From Trujillonella endophytica (lineage in GTDB: Bacteria; Actinomycetota; Actinomycetes; Mycobacteriales; Geodermatophilaceae), in assembly GCF_900110555.1 (NCBI RefSeq), contig NZ_FOEE01000007.1:186001-250000 (forward strand): DNA of 64,000 bases. The letters are read 5' to 3'. The position numbers and the translations under genes are program-made. A model generated the notes under the pieces. That model saw nothing but the letters and a program-made list of their open reading frames with translations, did no database searches and was not told the origin of the DNA. Positions 8,838 through 18,100 of this stretch are shown piece by piece (within the stretch, counting starts at the first letter, position 1; every line of letters starts with the position of its first letter).

Positions 8838-9144
8838 CGTCGGGCCCGCCGTCCCCGGTGGCGTCGTCGTCCCCGTCGTCGGTCGGGTCGTCGTCGGGTC
8901 CGTCCTCGTCGTCATCGTCGTCGTCGTCGACCGGCGGCGGCGGGACGACGTCGGTCGAGGGCGCGGGCCTCCCCGTCGCCGGCGGGACCGGCGCCGGGCC
9001 CGGGGCACGGTCGGGGACGACGATCGGTGCGGGCGCGCCGGGCGGGCCGGCGTCCGCCGGGCGCAGCGCCGCCCAGCCACCCCAGCCGAGCGCGATCAGC
9101 GCCGCGACGGCGAGCAGCGTCAGGACGACCGGCCGGGAGCGCAC
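8827..9144 (-). CDS. Small membrane-anchored or secreted acidic protein, first gene of the two-component operon
   Basis: A 105-residue protein with an N-terminal hydrophobic segment (VVLTLLAVAALIALGWGGWA, about residues 6-25) acting as an uncleaved anchor or signal. A Pro/Ala linker follows, then an extreme acidic tail (DDDDDDDEDGPDDDPTDDGDD). No known domain. The ATG is at 9144; the 3' end overlaps the kinase start by 11 nt, so it is co-translated with the sensor. Being first in a kinase-regulator operon, with an Asp-rich external tail, it may be an accessory sensor or a divalent-cation or cationic-peptide binder; this is inference. The two half-sites at 9194-9178 lie 33 nt upstream. Confidence 0.85.
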   Translation of the reverse strand: MRSRPVVLTLLAVAALIALGWGGWAALRPADAGPPGAPAPIVVPDRAPGPAPVPPATGRPAPSTDVVPPPPVDDDDDDDEDGPDDDPTDDGDDDATGDGGPDGDD

Positions 9145-9177
9145 GGCCGACAGCCTGCCCGCAGCGGGTGGCCGGCC

Positions 9178-9210
9178 GGTGAGACGGGGATGAGAGCGCT
9201 CTCATCCCCG
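9178..9210 (-). promoter_or_regulatory. Predicted response-regulator box plus 26-bp perfect palindrome
   Basis: Read on the minus strand, CTCATC (9194-9189) is followed 11 bp later by CTCACC (9183-9178), the same layout as at 4895 and 6179, 33 nt before the start of the acidic-protein/kinase/regulator operon. The first half-site sits inside a perfect palindrome spanning 9185-9210 with core GATGAGAGCGCTCTCATC, so a third half-site faces the other way. This fits autoregulation by the encoded regulator. The palindrome alone could instead suit a LacI-type dimer. Confidence 0.6.
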
Positions 9211-9219
9211 CCGGGCCGA

Positions 9220-9858
9220 TCAGAGCGTGTTCAGCCAGTTGGTGAGCAGCCGCGCGCCGGCGTCGCCGCTCTTCTCCGGGTGGAACTGGGTGGCCGACAG
9301 GGCGCCGTTCTCCACGCCCGCGACGAACCGGTCGCCGTGCTCGGCCCACGTCACCCGCGGCGGCCGGAGCGCGGAGTCCGCGCCGTCCTGGCCGAGGGTG
9401 AACTCGCGGACGCCGTAGGAGTGCACGAAGTAGAACCGCTCGTCGGCCAGGCCGTCGAACAGCACCGACCCCTCGGGGGGCTGGACGGTGTTCCAGCCCA
9501 TGTGCGGCAGGACCGGGGCCTGCAGCGGCTCGACGACGCCGGGCCACTCGCCGCAGCCCTCGGCGTCGTGACCGTGCTCGACGCCGCGCTCGAACAGGAT
9601 CTGCATGCCCACGCAGACCCCGAGCACCGGGCGCCCTCCGGCCAGCCGGCGGCCGATGACCCGCGGCCCGTCGACGGCCCGCAGGCCGTCCATGCACGCG
9701 GCGAAGGCGCCGACGCCCGGGACGACCAGACCGTCGGCGTCGAGCGCGGCGGCGGAGTCGGCGGTGACCGTCACGTCGGCGCCCACCCGGGCGAGGGCGC
9801 GCTCGGCCGAGCGCAGGTTGCCCGACCCGTAGTCGAGGACGACGACCTTCTTCTTCAC
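9220..9858 (-). CDS. hisH: Imidazole glycerol phosphate synthase glutaminase subunit HisH
   Basis: A 212-residue class I glutamine amidotransferase. [18 protein letters not shown] opens the family. The nucleophile is Cys82 in [14 protein letters not shown], and the catalytic His and Glu are in [11 protein letters not shown] near residue 190. It supplies ammonia to HisF, which here is encoded 7 kb away at 1342-2136 beyond an inserted block. GTG 9858 is chosen because the family sequence starts there. The gene is last in hisD-hisC-hisB-small protein-hisH, with 112 nt between it and the small membrane gene. Confidence 0.96.
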   Translation of the reverse strand: MKKKVVVLDYGSGNLRSAERALARVGADVTVTADSAAALDADGLVVPGVGAFAACMDGLRAVDGPRVIGRRLAGGRPVLGVCVGMQILFERGVEHGHDAEGCGEWPGVVEPLQAPVLPHMGWNTVQPPEGSVLFDGLADERFYFVHSYGVREFTLGQDGADSALRPPRVTWAEHGDRFVAGVENGALSATQFHPEKSGDAGARLLTNWLNTL

Positions 9859-9970
9859 GCCTGCCACGGTACCGACGAGCACCGCGGTGCCGTCGCGCAT
9901 TCCTCGGTCCTGGCTCTCCTGCAGGGGCCCGCCGCGAGCGTGCGAGCGGTGGGGGGCAGGAGGTCCTTGC

Positions 9971-10147
9971 TCACACCAGGCGGAGGATCCCCGAGGCCGT
10001 GGCGAGGACGGCGGCGATGAGCAGGATGCCCGCGAACCCGACCTGCGGGCCGCTGCGCCCCTGCGGGCCCGGGTCCGCCCGCCAGGTGCTCCAGGCGCCG
10101 CCGATCAGGAAGCCGCCCAGGACGAGCAGCAGGATGCCGGTGTTCAC
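9971..10147 (-). CDS. 58-residue two-helix membrane protein between hisB and hisH
   Basis: GTG 10147 to TGA 9971 encodes 58 residues with two hydrophobic helices, [16 protein letters not shown] (about 4-19) and [20 protein letters not shown] (about 36-55), joined by a short polar loop [15 protein letters not shown]. It starts 6 nt after the hisB stop on the same strand, so it is in the his operon. A short membrane ORF at this place is common in actinobacterial his operons as I recall; its role is unknown. No strong ribosome site is visible, which fits translational coupling to hisB. Confidence 0.75.
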   Translation of the reverse strand: MNTGILLLVLGGFLIGGAWSTWRADPGPQGRSGPQVGFAGILLIAAVLATASGILRLV

Positions 10148-10153
10148 GCGGGA

Positions 10154-10750
10154 CTACAGGGCGCCCTTGGTGGAGGGCACGCCGCTGGTCCGCGCGTCGA
10201 GGGCGACGGCGGTGCGCAGGGCCCGGGCGAGCGCCTTGAACTGGCCCTCGACGATGTGGTGGGCGTCGCGGCCGGCGTAGAGGACCCGCACGTGCAGGGT
10301 GATCCGCGCGTTGAACGCGAAGGTCTCCAGGACGTGCCGGGTGAGCGACGTCGGGTAGTCCGGCCCGATCATCGGGGTCATGTTCTCGGGCTCGGCGTGC
10401 ACGAAGAAGGGGCGGCCGGAGAGGTCCACCGCCGCCTGCACCAGGACCTCGTCCATCGGGATCGTGGCGTCGCCGTAGCGGGTGATGCCCTTCTTGTCGC
10501 CGAGGGCCTGCGCGAAGGCCTGGCCGAGGGCGATCGCGACGTCCTCAACCGTGTGGTGCGCGTCGATGTGCAGGTCGCCGTCGGCCTGCACGGTGAGGTC
10601 GATGCCGCTGTGCCGGCTCAGCGCGGTGAGCATGTGGTCGTAGAACCCGACGCCGGTGCTGACCGAGCTCGTGCCGGTGCCGTCGAGGTCGACCTCGACG
10701 ACCAGCTTGGTCTCGCTGGTGGCGCGCTCCACTCGTGCGGTGCGGTTCAT
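10154..10750 (-). CDS. hisB: Imidazoleglycerol-phosphate dehydratase HisB
   Basis: A 198-residue monofunctional dehydratase that removes water from IGP to give imidazole acetol phosphate in histidine synthesis. Both Mn-binding His motifs are present, [15 protein letters not shown] and [19 protein letters not shown], with the family start [14 protein letters not shown] and [15 protein letters not shown]. It has no phosphatase domain, so histidinol-phosphatase must be a separate gene outside the window. The stop of hisC is 5 nt upstream. Confidence 0.97.
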   Translation of the reverse strand: MNRTARVERATSETKLVVEVDLDGTGTSSVSTGVGFYDHMLTALSRHSGIDLTVQADGDLHIDAHHTVEDVAIALGQAFAQALGDKKGITRYGDATIPMDEVLVQAAVDLSGRPFFVHAEPENMTPMIGPDYPTSLTRHVLETFAFNARITLHVRVLYAGRDAHHIVEGQFKALARALRTAVALDARTSGVPSTKGAL

Positions 10751-10755
10751 GCCGT

Positions 10756-11892
10756 TCAGTCTCCCAGGCGGTGGGCGGGTGCCACCTCACCCAGGGCGGT
10801 GAGGAAGGCCTCGGTCTCGGCGGGGGTGCCGGCGGTGACCCGCAGCCAGCCGGGGATGCCGACGTCGCGGACGAGCACATCGTGGTCCAGCAGCGCCTGC
10901 CAGGCGGCGCGCGCGTCGGCGAAACGCCCGAAGAGCACGAAGTTGGCGTCGCTGGGCACGCTGGTCAGCCCCAGCCGGGGCAGCTCGGCGACGATCCGGT
11001 CGCGCTCGGCCTTGACGGCGTCGACGGTGGCCAGCAGCGCGTCGGTGTGCGCCAGCGCGGCCCGGGCGGCCGCCTGGGTGAGCGCGGACAGGTGGTAGGG
11101 CAGGCGGACGAGCTGCAGCGCGTCCACCACGGCGGGGTCGGCGGCCAGGTAGCCCAGCCGCAACCCGGCCATTCCGAAGGCCTTGCTCATCGTGCGGCTG
11201 ACGACCAGCCGCGGCCGGTCGGGCAGCAGGGCCAGGGCCGACGGCGTCCCGAGCCGGGCGAACTCGGCGTAGGCCTCGTCGACGACGACCATGCCCTGGG
11301 TAGCGGCGTAGAGCGCCTCGACGGTGGCCGGCTCGACCGCCGTGCCGGTCGGGTTGTTCGGACTGGTCACGAAGACGACGTCGGGCCGCAGCTCGCGCAC
11401 CTGGGCGACCGCGGCGTCGGCGTCGATGGTGAAGTCGGCGCGGCGGTGCCCGTCGATCCAGGCGGTCCCGGTGCCGGCGGCGATGATCGGGTGCATCGAG
11501 TAGGACGGCGTGAAGCCCAGCGCGGTCCGGCCGGCGCCGCCGAAGGCCTGCAGGAGCTGCTGCAGCACCTCGTTGGACCCGTTCGCCGCCCACACCTGCT
11601 CCGGCCCGACGCGGTCCCCCGCGGTCCGGGTCAGGTAGGCCGCGAGGTCGGTCCGCAGTGCGACGGCGTCCCGGTCGGGGTAGCGGTTGAGCTCCACCGA
11701 CGCCTCCGCCAGCGCCGTCGCCAGGTCGGCGAGCAGCTCCGGGGGCAGCGGATAGGGGTTCTCGTTGGTGTTCAGCCGGTGCGCGACCTTCAGCTGCGGG
11801 GCGCCGTAGGGGGTCTTCCCGCGCAGCTCCGGCCGCAGCGGGAGCGCGTCGACGGACGTCAGCTCGGCCGGGCCGTCCTGCGTCGCCGTCAT
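10756..11892 (-). CDS. hisC: Histidinol-phosphate aminotransferase HisC
   Basis: A 378-residue fold-type I PLP aminotransferase that converts imidazole acetol phosphate and glutamate to histidinol phosphate. [13 protein letters not shown] is the HisC N-terminal motif, [12 protein letters not shown] binds the cofactor, [10 protein letters not shown] holds the Asp/Tyr pair, and the Schiff-base Lys is in [19 protein letters not shown]. The start overlaps the hisD stop by 4 nt. Confidence 0.96.
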   Translation of the reverse strand: MTATQDGPAELTSVDALPLRPELRGKTPYGAPQLKVAHRLNTNENPYPLPPELLADLATALAEASVELNRYPDRDAVALRTDLAAYLTRTAGDRVGPEQVWAANGSNEVLQQLLQAFGGAGRTALGFTPSYSMHPIIAAGTGTAWIDGHRRADFTIDADAAVAQVRELRPDVVFVTSPNNPTGTAVEPATVEALYAATQGMVVVDEAYAEFARLGTPSALALLPDRPRLVVSRTMSKAFGMAGLRLGYLAADPAVVDALQLVRLPYHLSALTQAAARAALAHTDALLATVDAVKAERDRIVAELPRLGLTSVPSDANFVLFGRFADARAAWQALLDHDVLVRDVGIPGWLRVTAGTPAETEAFLTALGEVAPAHRLGD

Positions 11893-13193
11893 GCGCGCTG
11901 CCGCGCCCGCACCGCCGCCGCGTGGGCCGGCAGGTCCTCGGCGCCGGCGAGGGCGTCGATGTGGCCGGCGACCTCGGCCAGCGCCCGCTCGTCGTAGTCG
12001 ACGACGTGGATGCCGCGCAGGAACGACTGCACGGACAGGCCGCTGGAGTGCCGCGCGCAGCCGCCGGTGGGCAGCACGTGGTTGGAACCGGCGCAGTAGT
12101 CGCCCAGGGAGACCGGCGAGTAGGCGCCGACGAAGACGGCCCCGGCGTTGCGCACCCGCGCGGCGACCGCGCGCGCGTCGCGGGTCTGGATCTCCAGGTG
12201 CTCAGCGGCGTAGGCGTCGACCACGCGCAGGCCGGCCTCGACGTCGTCGACCAGGACGATGCCGGACTGGCTGCCCTCGAGCGCCGTGGTGATCCGGTCG
12301 GAGTGCTTGGTCGCCGCGACCTGGCCGGGGACCAGGGCCAGGACGGCGTCGGCCAGCTCCTCGCTGTCGGTGACCAGCACGGCGCCGGCGAGCGGGTCGT
12401 GCTCGGCCTGGCTGATCAGGTCGGCGGCCACGTGCACCGGGTCGGCCGTGTCGTCGGCCAGGATGGCCACCTCGGTGGGGCCGGCCTCGGAGTCGATGCC
12501 GATGAGCCCGCGCAGCAGGCGCTTGGCCGCCGTCACGTAGACGTTGCCGGGGCCGGTGACCAGGTCGACCGGCTCGCAGGAGCCGGCGCCGTAGCCGAAG
12601 ACGGCGATCGCCTGGGCGCCGCCGACCGCGTAGACCTCGCCCACGCCGAGCAGCGCGCAGGCCGCGAGCACGCCCGGGTCGGGCAGCCCGCCGTTGTCGC
12701 GCTGCGGCGGGGAGGCGACGGCGATCGACTCGACGCCGGCGATCTGCGCCGGGACGACGTTCATGACCACGCTGGACAGCAGCGGCGCGAGCCCGCCGGG
12801 CACGTAGAGGCCGACGCGGCGCACCGGCACCCACCGCTCGGTCACGGTGCCGCCGGGCACGACCTGGGTGGTGACGTCGGTACGGGCCTGGTCGGCGTGC
12901 ACCCGCCGGACCCGGGCGATGGCCTCCTCCAGCGCGGCGCGCACCGCCGGGTCGATCGTGGCCAGGGCCTCGTCGATGGCGGACTGCGGCACCGCGAAGT
13001 CCTCGCTGTCCACGCCGTCCAGCCGCGCGGTGATCTCCCGGACGGCCTGGGCGCCGCGCACCCGCACGTCCTCGCACAGCGGGCGGACGGTGGTCAGCAC
13101 CGAGTCGATGTCGGTGGCGGCGCGCGGCAGGAGATCGGAGAGCTCGCGCACCCCGGGCAGCGCGGATCCGCGCAGGTCGATGCGGCTGAGCAC
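11889..13193 (-). CDS. hisD: Histidinol dehydrogenase HisD
   Basis: A 434-residue NAD- and Zn-dependent enzyme catalysing the last two oxidations from histidinol to histidine. It has the hisD signature region ([29 protein letters not shown] spread over 12380-12480) with the QAEHD Zn ligands, and [20 protein letters not shown] near the C-terminus. GTG 13193 is preceded by GGAGG with a 7-nt gap. It is the first gene of the minus-strand his operon and divergent from the LON-domain gene at 13361; the 167-nt gap must hold both promoters. Confidence 0.96.
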   Translation of the reverse strand: MLSRIDLRGSALPGVRELSDLLPRAATDIDSVLTTVRPLCEDVRVRGAQAVREITARLDGVDSEDFAVPQSAIDEALATIDPAVRAALEEAIARVRRVHADQARTDVTTQVVPGGTVTERWVPVRRVGLYVPGGLAPLLSSVVMNVVPAQIAGVESIAVASPPQRDNGGLPDPGVLAACALLGVGEVYAVGGAQAIAVFGYGAGSCEPVDLVTGPGNVYVTAAKRLLRGLIGIDSEAGPTEVAILADDTADPVHVAADLISQAEHDPLAGAVLVTDSEELADAVLALVPGQVAATKHSDRITTALEGSQSGIVLVDDVEAGLRVVDAYAAEHLEIQTRDARAVAARVRNAGAVFVGAYSPVSLGDYCAGSNHVLPTGGCARHSSGLSVQSFLRGIHVVDYDERALAEVAGHIDALAGAEDLPAHAAAVRARQRA

Positions 13194-13360
13194 GGGGATG
13201 CCTCCGGGCAGGGGCGAGGGGACGGCGACCTCCCAGGGTAGTCGCCGCCCGCCGTGGCTCCCACGGTCCCCGTGCACCGCCCGTGTCCCCGCGCGTTCCC
13301 CCGGTGGGCCGTGCGTCGCCCACCGCGGGGCGCCGGAGCGGAGGGCCCTAGGCTCGCCGC

Positions 13361-14209
13361 GTGGGTCAGGTCATCCCGCTCTTCCCCCTGGGCACGCCCC
13401 TGTTCCCGGGCGTCGTCCTGCCCCTGCGCATCTTCGAGCCCCGCTACCGCCGGCTCATGCGCGACCTGCTCGTGCAGCGGGCCGAGGAGCGCACCCCCGG
13501 CTTCTTCGGCGTCGTCGCGATCCGGCAGGGCTGGGAGGTCGAGCAGGTGGCGCCGGCCGAGGCGCTCTACGACATCGGCTGCACCGCCCGGCTGCAGTCG
13601 GTGCGGCCGCTGTCGGACGGCGGGTTCTCCGTCGTCACCGTCGGCGGTGACCGGTTCCGGCTGCTCGACGTGCTGGTCACCGAGGACCCGCCGTACCTGC
13701 AGGCCGAGGTGGAGTGGCTCGCCGACGAGGAGGCGGCCGAGGAGGCCGCCGGTGACGCCGACGGCCTGGTCGGGCTGCCCGGCCAGGGTCCGCTGGGCCC
13801 GCCCGACGAGGCGGCCGCGGCCGGTCTCGACGAGCTGGTCAGCTCCGTGGCCCGGGGCTCGATGGACGTGCTGGTGCACGGCGTGGGCGACCTGTTCGCC
13901 CGCTACGTCGCCGCGGTCGCCGCGCTGCGCGGCGGCGACGGCGAGGACGTCGACCAGGCCCCCACCGACGAGGAGAGCGCCGCGCTGATGGAGGCGGTGG
14001 GCGACGACCCGCGGGCGCTGTCCTACCTCGTGGCCTCGGCCGCGCTGCTGACCACCGAGGACCGGCAGGCGCTGCTCGCGGAGTCGGCGACCCGGCGCCG
14101 GCTGGCGACCGAGTCCCGGCTGCTGCGCCGCGAGCTGACGCTGCTGGAGACGATCGGCGCGGTGCCGGCGCCGTTGCAGCGCTTCGCCGGCCCGCGCAGC
14201 GTCAACTGA
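13361..14209 (+). CDS. LON substrate-binding-domain protein (no protease domain)
   Basis: A 282-residue protein starting [33 protein letters not shown], the N-terminal substrate-binding domain of Lon proteases. The AAA and Ser-Lys protease domains are absent. It includes the actinobacterial acidic insertion ([18 protein letters not shown]) and ends in a helical region with [21 protein letters not shown]. Stand-alone LON-domain proteins are common in actinobacteria; the function is unclear, possibly as a substrate-recruiting adaptor. It is transcribed divergently from hisD. Confidence 0.88.
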   Translation: MGQVIPLFPLGTPLFPGVVLPLRIFEPRYRRLMRDLLVQRAEERTPGFFGVVAIRQGWEVEQVAPAEALYDIGCTARLQSVRPLSDGGFSVVTVGGDRFRLLDVLVTEDPPYLQAEVEWLADEEAAEEAAGDADGLVGLPGQGPLGPPDEAAAAGLDELVSSVARGSMDVLVHGVGDLFARYVAAVAALRGGDGEDVDQAPTDEESAALMEAVGDDPRALSYLVASAALLTTEDRQALLAESATRRRLATESRLLRRELTLLETIGAVPAPLQRFAGPRSVN

Positions 14210-14267
14210 GCCCCGCGGGCGCCCCCGCGGCGCTCGACGTCACCGACTCGCGCCGACCGTCCGCCGT

Positions 14268-14380
14268 CCGCCGTGCGCGCGCCACCGTCCGCGCGCCACC
14301 GTCCGCGCGCCATTGCGGGTCTTGTGCAGCCGTTGCGGGTCCTGCAGCACCCTCAACGGCGGTACGACGCCCGCAATGCC
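14268..14380. repeat. Cluster of short direct and inverted repeats
   Basis: In the 231-nt gap between the convergent LON-domain and DUF2567 genes, a 14-bp unit GCCACCGTCCGCGC is repeated twice (14281-14308). Two TTGCGGGTC copies follow 20 bp apart (14313, 14333). CATTGCGGG (14311-14319) is inverted as CCCGCAATG (14370-14378). These may fold into a shared terminator, but no U-rich tract is seen. Confidence 0.55.
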
Positions 14381-14440
14381 ACCGGGCTCGACTCCTGCCG
14401 CACCCGCCGCATCGCCGGCCGCCACGGGCCGGCGGTCGGG

Positions 14441-15094
14441 TCAGCTCCGGCGCGGGTCGTCCGCGGCAGCGCGACCGAGGTCGTCGCGCGAGGCCAGCAG
14501 GGTGGCGACCACGTAGACCAGGACGGCGACGAACGGCGCCACCGTCAGCGCCGGCGTCGACGCCAGCTCCAGGCGGGTGGTCACGGTGGCACCGACGTCG
14601 TCGAGCTCCGCGGCGTCCGGTCCGGGACCGAGCAGCTCGCCGAGCTGCCACGCCAGCAGGCCCGCCATCCCGGTGCCGACCGCCAGGCCGGCCAGCAGGG
14701 CGACGCCGCGTCGCCGGCGCAGCAGCCACCCGGCGATCCCGGCGAGCAGGCCGAGCCCGGCCATGATCAGCACGAAGACGGCATCGTCGGCGGCGAACAG
14801 CTCGGCGGAGGTGTCGCCGAGCGGCTGGACGCCGTCGGCGACCACGCGGTAGTCCTCCCGGGGCGCCAGCAGCCACCACATCAGACCGGCCGGGATCCCG
14901 GTCAGCGCGAGGACGGCGGTCAGCCGTGCGGCCGGCAGCAGGTCGGCGCGGAGCTCGGCGCGGCCGCCCGGGCGGCCGGCCGCGATCCAGGACCGGCGGG
15001 CCGGACGGTCGTCCCGGGCCGCGCCGGTGCCTGCCGCGGCGCCCGGCTCGGCGGCCGACTCGGTGGCCGGGGCCGGGCCGGCGGTGTCGTTCAC
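14441..15094 (-). CDS. DUF2567-like integral membrane protein
   Basis: A 217-residue protein with a disordered Ala/Gly/Pro-rich N-terminus of about 50 residues and four predicted hydrophobic helices (LTAVLALTGIPAGLMWWLLA, AVFVLIMAGLGLLAGIAGWLL, VALLAGLAVGTGMAGLLAW and PFVAVLVYVVATLLAS). This layout, with the APREDYRVVADGVQPL external loop after helix 1, resembles the actinobacterial DUF2567 family, whose function is unknown. GTG 15094 is chosen; an in-frame ATG at 15187 would only add low-complexity sequence. It lies just downstream of dnaE1 on the same strand (95-nt gap). Confidence 0.7.
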   Translation of the reverse strand: MNDTAGPAPATESAAEPGAAAGTGAARDDRPARRSWIAAGRPGGRAELRADLLPAARLTAVLALTGIPAGLMWWLLAPREDYRVVADGVQPLGDTSAELFAADDAVFVLIMAGLGLLAGIAGWLLRRRRGVALLAGLAVGTGMAGLLAWQLGELLGPGPDAAELDDVGATVTTRLELASTPALTVAPFVAVLVYVVATLLASRDDLGRAAADDPRRS

Positions 15095-15188
15095 GCCCCC
15101 AGTGAACCTCCCCGGCTCGGTCACGGTGCCGCCGCACCCGCCCGGCCGGTCACCGGGGGTGGGGCCGGAGCCAGGGCAGGGGCGCACA

Positions 15189-18100
15189 TCAGAGGAGGGC
15201 GACGCTGGTCGGCCCGAGCAGCGCCTTGATGTCGCCCATCAGCGCGGTGCTCGGCCGCACGCGCAGCCCCTGGTCCAGCCGCAGCACGGTCTCGCGGCCG
15301 CCGTTGATGAGCTTCAGCTGGACCTCCGTGGTGCCGGGGTGGCTGCCGAGCACCTCGCGGAGCCGCTCCACCACCGGCGGGGTGCAGCGCGCCGCGGGCA
15401 TCGAGACCAGGACGGGCCCGCGCGGCCCCTCGGTCAGCTCGGGGACCGTCACCTCCGAGCCGAAGATCGACGGCTGGTCGTCGCGCCGGCTGACCCGGCC
15501 CTTGACCACGACGATCTGGTCGCGGACGACGCGCTCGGACACCTCGGCCCAGGTCTTGGGGAAGAACAGCACCTCGATGCCCGACTCGAGGTCCTCCAGC
15601 GTGGCGATCGCCCACGGCGCGCCCTGCTTGTTGGTCCGCGGCCCGACCGCGGTGAGGATGCCGGCGACCGTGACGTTCGCGCCGTCCTCCACCCCGCCGG
15701 CGTTGATCTCGGCGATCGGGGTGTCGGCGTGCGAGGTCAGCACGTGCTCCACCCCGTGCAGCGGGTGGTCGGACACGTAGAGGCCGAGCATGTCGCGCTC
15801 GAACATCAGCCGCTCGTTCTTCGACCAGTCCGCCGTCGGCACGGTGATGTCGAGGGCACCGGCGAACGGGTCCTCTGCCTCGCCGTCGGCGCCGAAGCTG
15901 CCGAAGAGGTCGAACTGGCCCTCGGCCTCCTTGCGCTTGAGGCCCATGGCCGAGTCGACCGCCTGCGCGTGGACGGCGACGATCCCCTGCCGCGAGTGGC
16001 CCAGCGAGTCGAACGCACCCGCCTTGGCGAGGGACTCGATGACCTTCTTGTTGCATGCCACCGTGTCGATCTTGCGCATGAAGTCGGCGAAGTCCTTGAA
16101 CGCGCCCTTCTCCTCGCGGGCCCGGACGATCGAGTCGACGACGTTGTGGCCGACGTTGCGCACCGACGCCAGGCCGAAGCGGATGTCGGTGCCGACGGCG
16201 GTGAAGTCCCACGACGACTCGTTGACGTCGGGCGGGAGGACCTTGATGCCCATCCGCCGGCACTCGGCCAGGTAGACCGGCCGCCGGTCCTTGTCGTCCT
16301 GGACGCTGGTCAGCAGCCCCGCCATGTACTCGGCCGGGTAGTTGGCCTTGAGGAACGCCGTCCAGTACGAGATCAGCCCGTACGCGGCCGAGTGCGCCTT
16401 GTTGAAGGCGTAGTCGGCGAAGGGGACGAGGATGTCCCAGAGGGTCTTGACCGCGGCGGCGGAGAAGCCGTTGGCCTTCATCCCGGCCTCGAAGCCGACG
16501 TACTCCGCGTCCAGGACCGACTTCTTCTTCTTGCCCATGGCGCGGCGCAGCAGGTCGGCCTTGCCGAGGGAGTACCCGGCGACCTTCTGCGCGATCGCCA
16601 TGACCTGCTCCTGGTAGACGATCAGGCCGTAGGTCTGCCCCAGGATCTCGTCCAGCGGCTCGGCGAGCTCCGGGTGGATCGGGGTGATCTCCTGCTGGCC
16701 GTTCTTGCGCAGCGCGTAGTTCGTGTGCGAGTTCGCACCCATGGGCCCGGGCCGGTACAGCGCGCCGACGGCCGAGATGTCCTCGAAGTTGTCCGGGCGC
16801 ATGAGCCGCAGCAGCGACCGCATCGGCCCGCCGTCGAACTGGAAGACCCCCAGCGTGTCGCCGCGGCCGAGCAGCTCGTAGGTGGCCTTGTCGGTGAGGT
16901 CCTTGCTGATCTCGTCGAGGTCGATCGGTGCCTTGCCGTTCAGGACGATGTTGCGCAGCGCGTCGTCCAGGACCGTCAGGTTGCGCAGGCCCAGGAAGTC
17001 CATCTTCAGCAGCCCGAGCGTCTCGCACGTCGGGTAGTCGAACTGCGTGATGATCGCGCCGTCGGCCTCGCGGCGCATGATCGGGATGCTGTCGACCAGC
17101 GGGTAGCGGCCGATGATGACGCCGGCGGCGTGCACGCCCCACTGGCGCTTCAGCCCCTCGAGCTTGCGGGCCTGGTCGACGACCTCGGCGGCGCCCGGGT
17201 CGGACTCGTAGCGGGCGCGGAACTCCGCGGCCTCCTTATAGCGCTCGTGCTTGGGGTCGAAGACCCCCGACAGCGGGATGCCCTTGCCCATCACGTCCGG
17301 CGGCATGAGCTTGGTCAGCTCGTCGCCCACCGAGAACGGCCGGTCGAGCACGCGGGCGGCGTCCTTGATCGCGGCCTTCGCCTTGATCGTGCCGTAGGTG
17401 ACGATCTGGCTGACCCGCTCCTCGCCGTACTTCTGCGAGACGTACTGGATGACCTCGCCGCGGCGGCGGTCGTCGAAGTCGATGTCGACGTCGGGCATCG
17501 ACACGCGCTCGGGGTTGAGGAACCGCTCGAAGATCAGGCCGTGGGCCAGGGGGTCGAGGTCGGTGATCCCCATCGCGTAGGCGGCCAGCGACCCGGCGGC
17601 CGAGCCACGCCCCGGACCGACGCGGATGCCGTTGTCCTTGGCCCAGTTGATGAAGTCGGCGACCACGAGGAAGTACCCCGGGAAGCCCATCTGGCAGATG
17701 ATCCCGGTCTCGTAGTCGGCCTGCTTGCGCACGTGGTCGGGGATGCCGCTCGGGTACCGCTTGTGCAGGCCGCGCTCGACCTCCTTGATGAACCAGGAGG
17801 TCTCGTCCTCGCCCTCGGGGAGCGGGAAGCGGGGCATGAGGTCCGCGCCCTCGGTGAACTGCACCTCGCACTGCTCGGCGACGAGCAGCGTGTTGTCGCA
17901 GGCCACGCGGAGGTCGCCGTCGAACAGCGCGCGCATCTCGGCGGAGCTCTTGAGGTAGTAGCCGTCGCCGTTGAACCGGAAGCGGTTGGTGTCGGCCAGC
18001 CGCGATCCGGTCTGGATGCACAGCAGCGCGTCGTGCGCCTGCGAGTCCTCCTTGTGCGTGTAGTGCAGGTCGTTGGTGGCCAGCAGCGGGATGCCGAGGT

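Noticed and set aside
9185-9210. Palindrome as terminator of hisH
   Set aside because: The symmetric sequence has no loop or U-tract and lies closer to the next operon's promoter; a protein-binding site is more likely.
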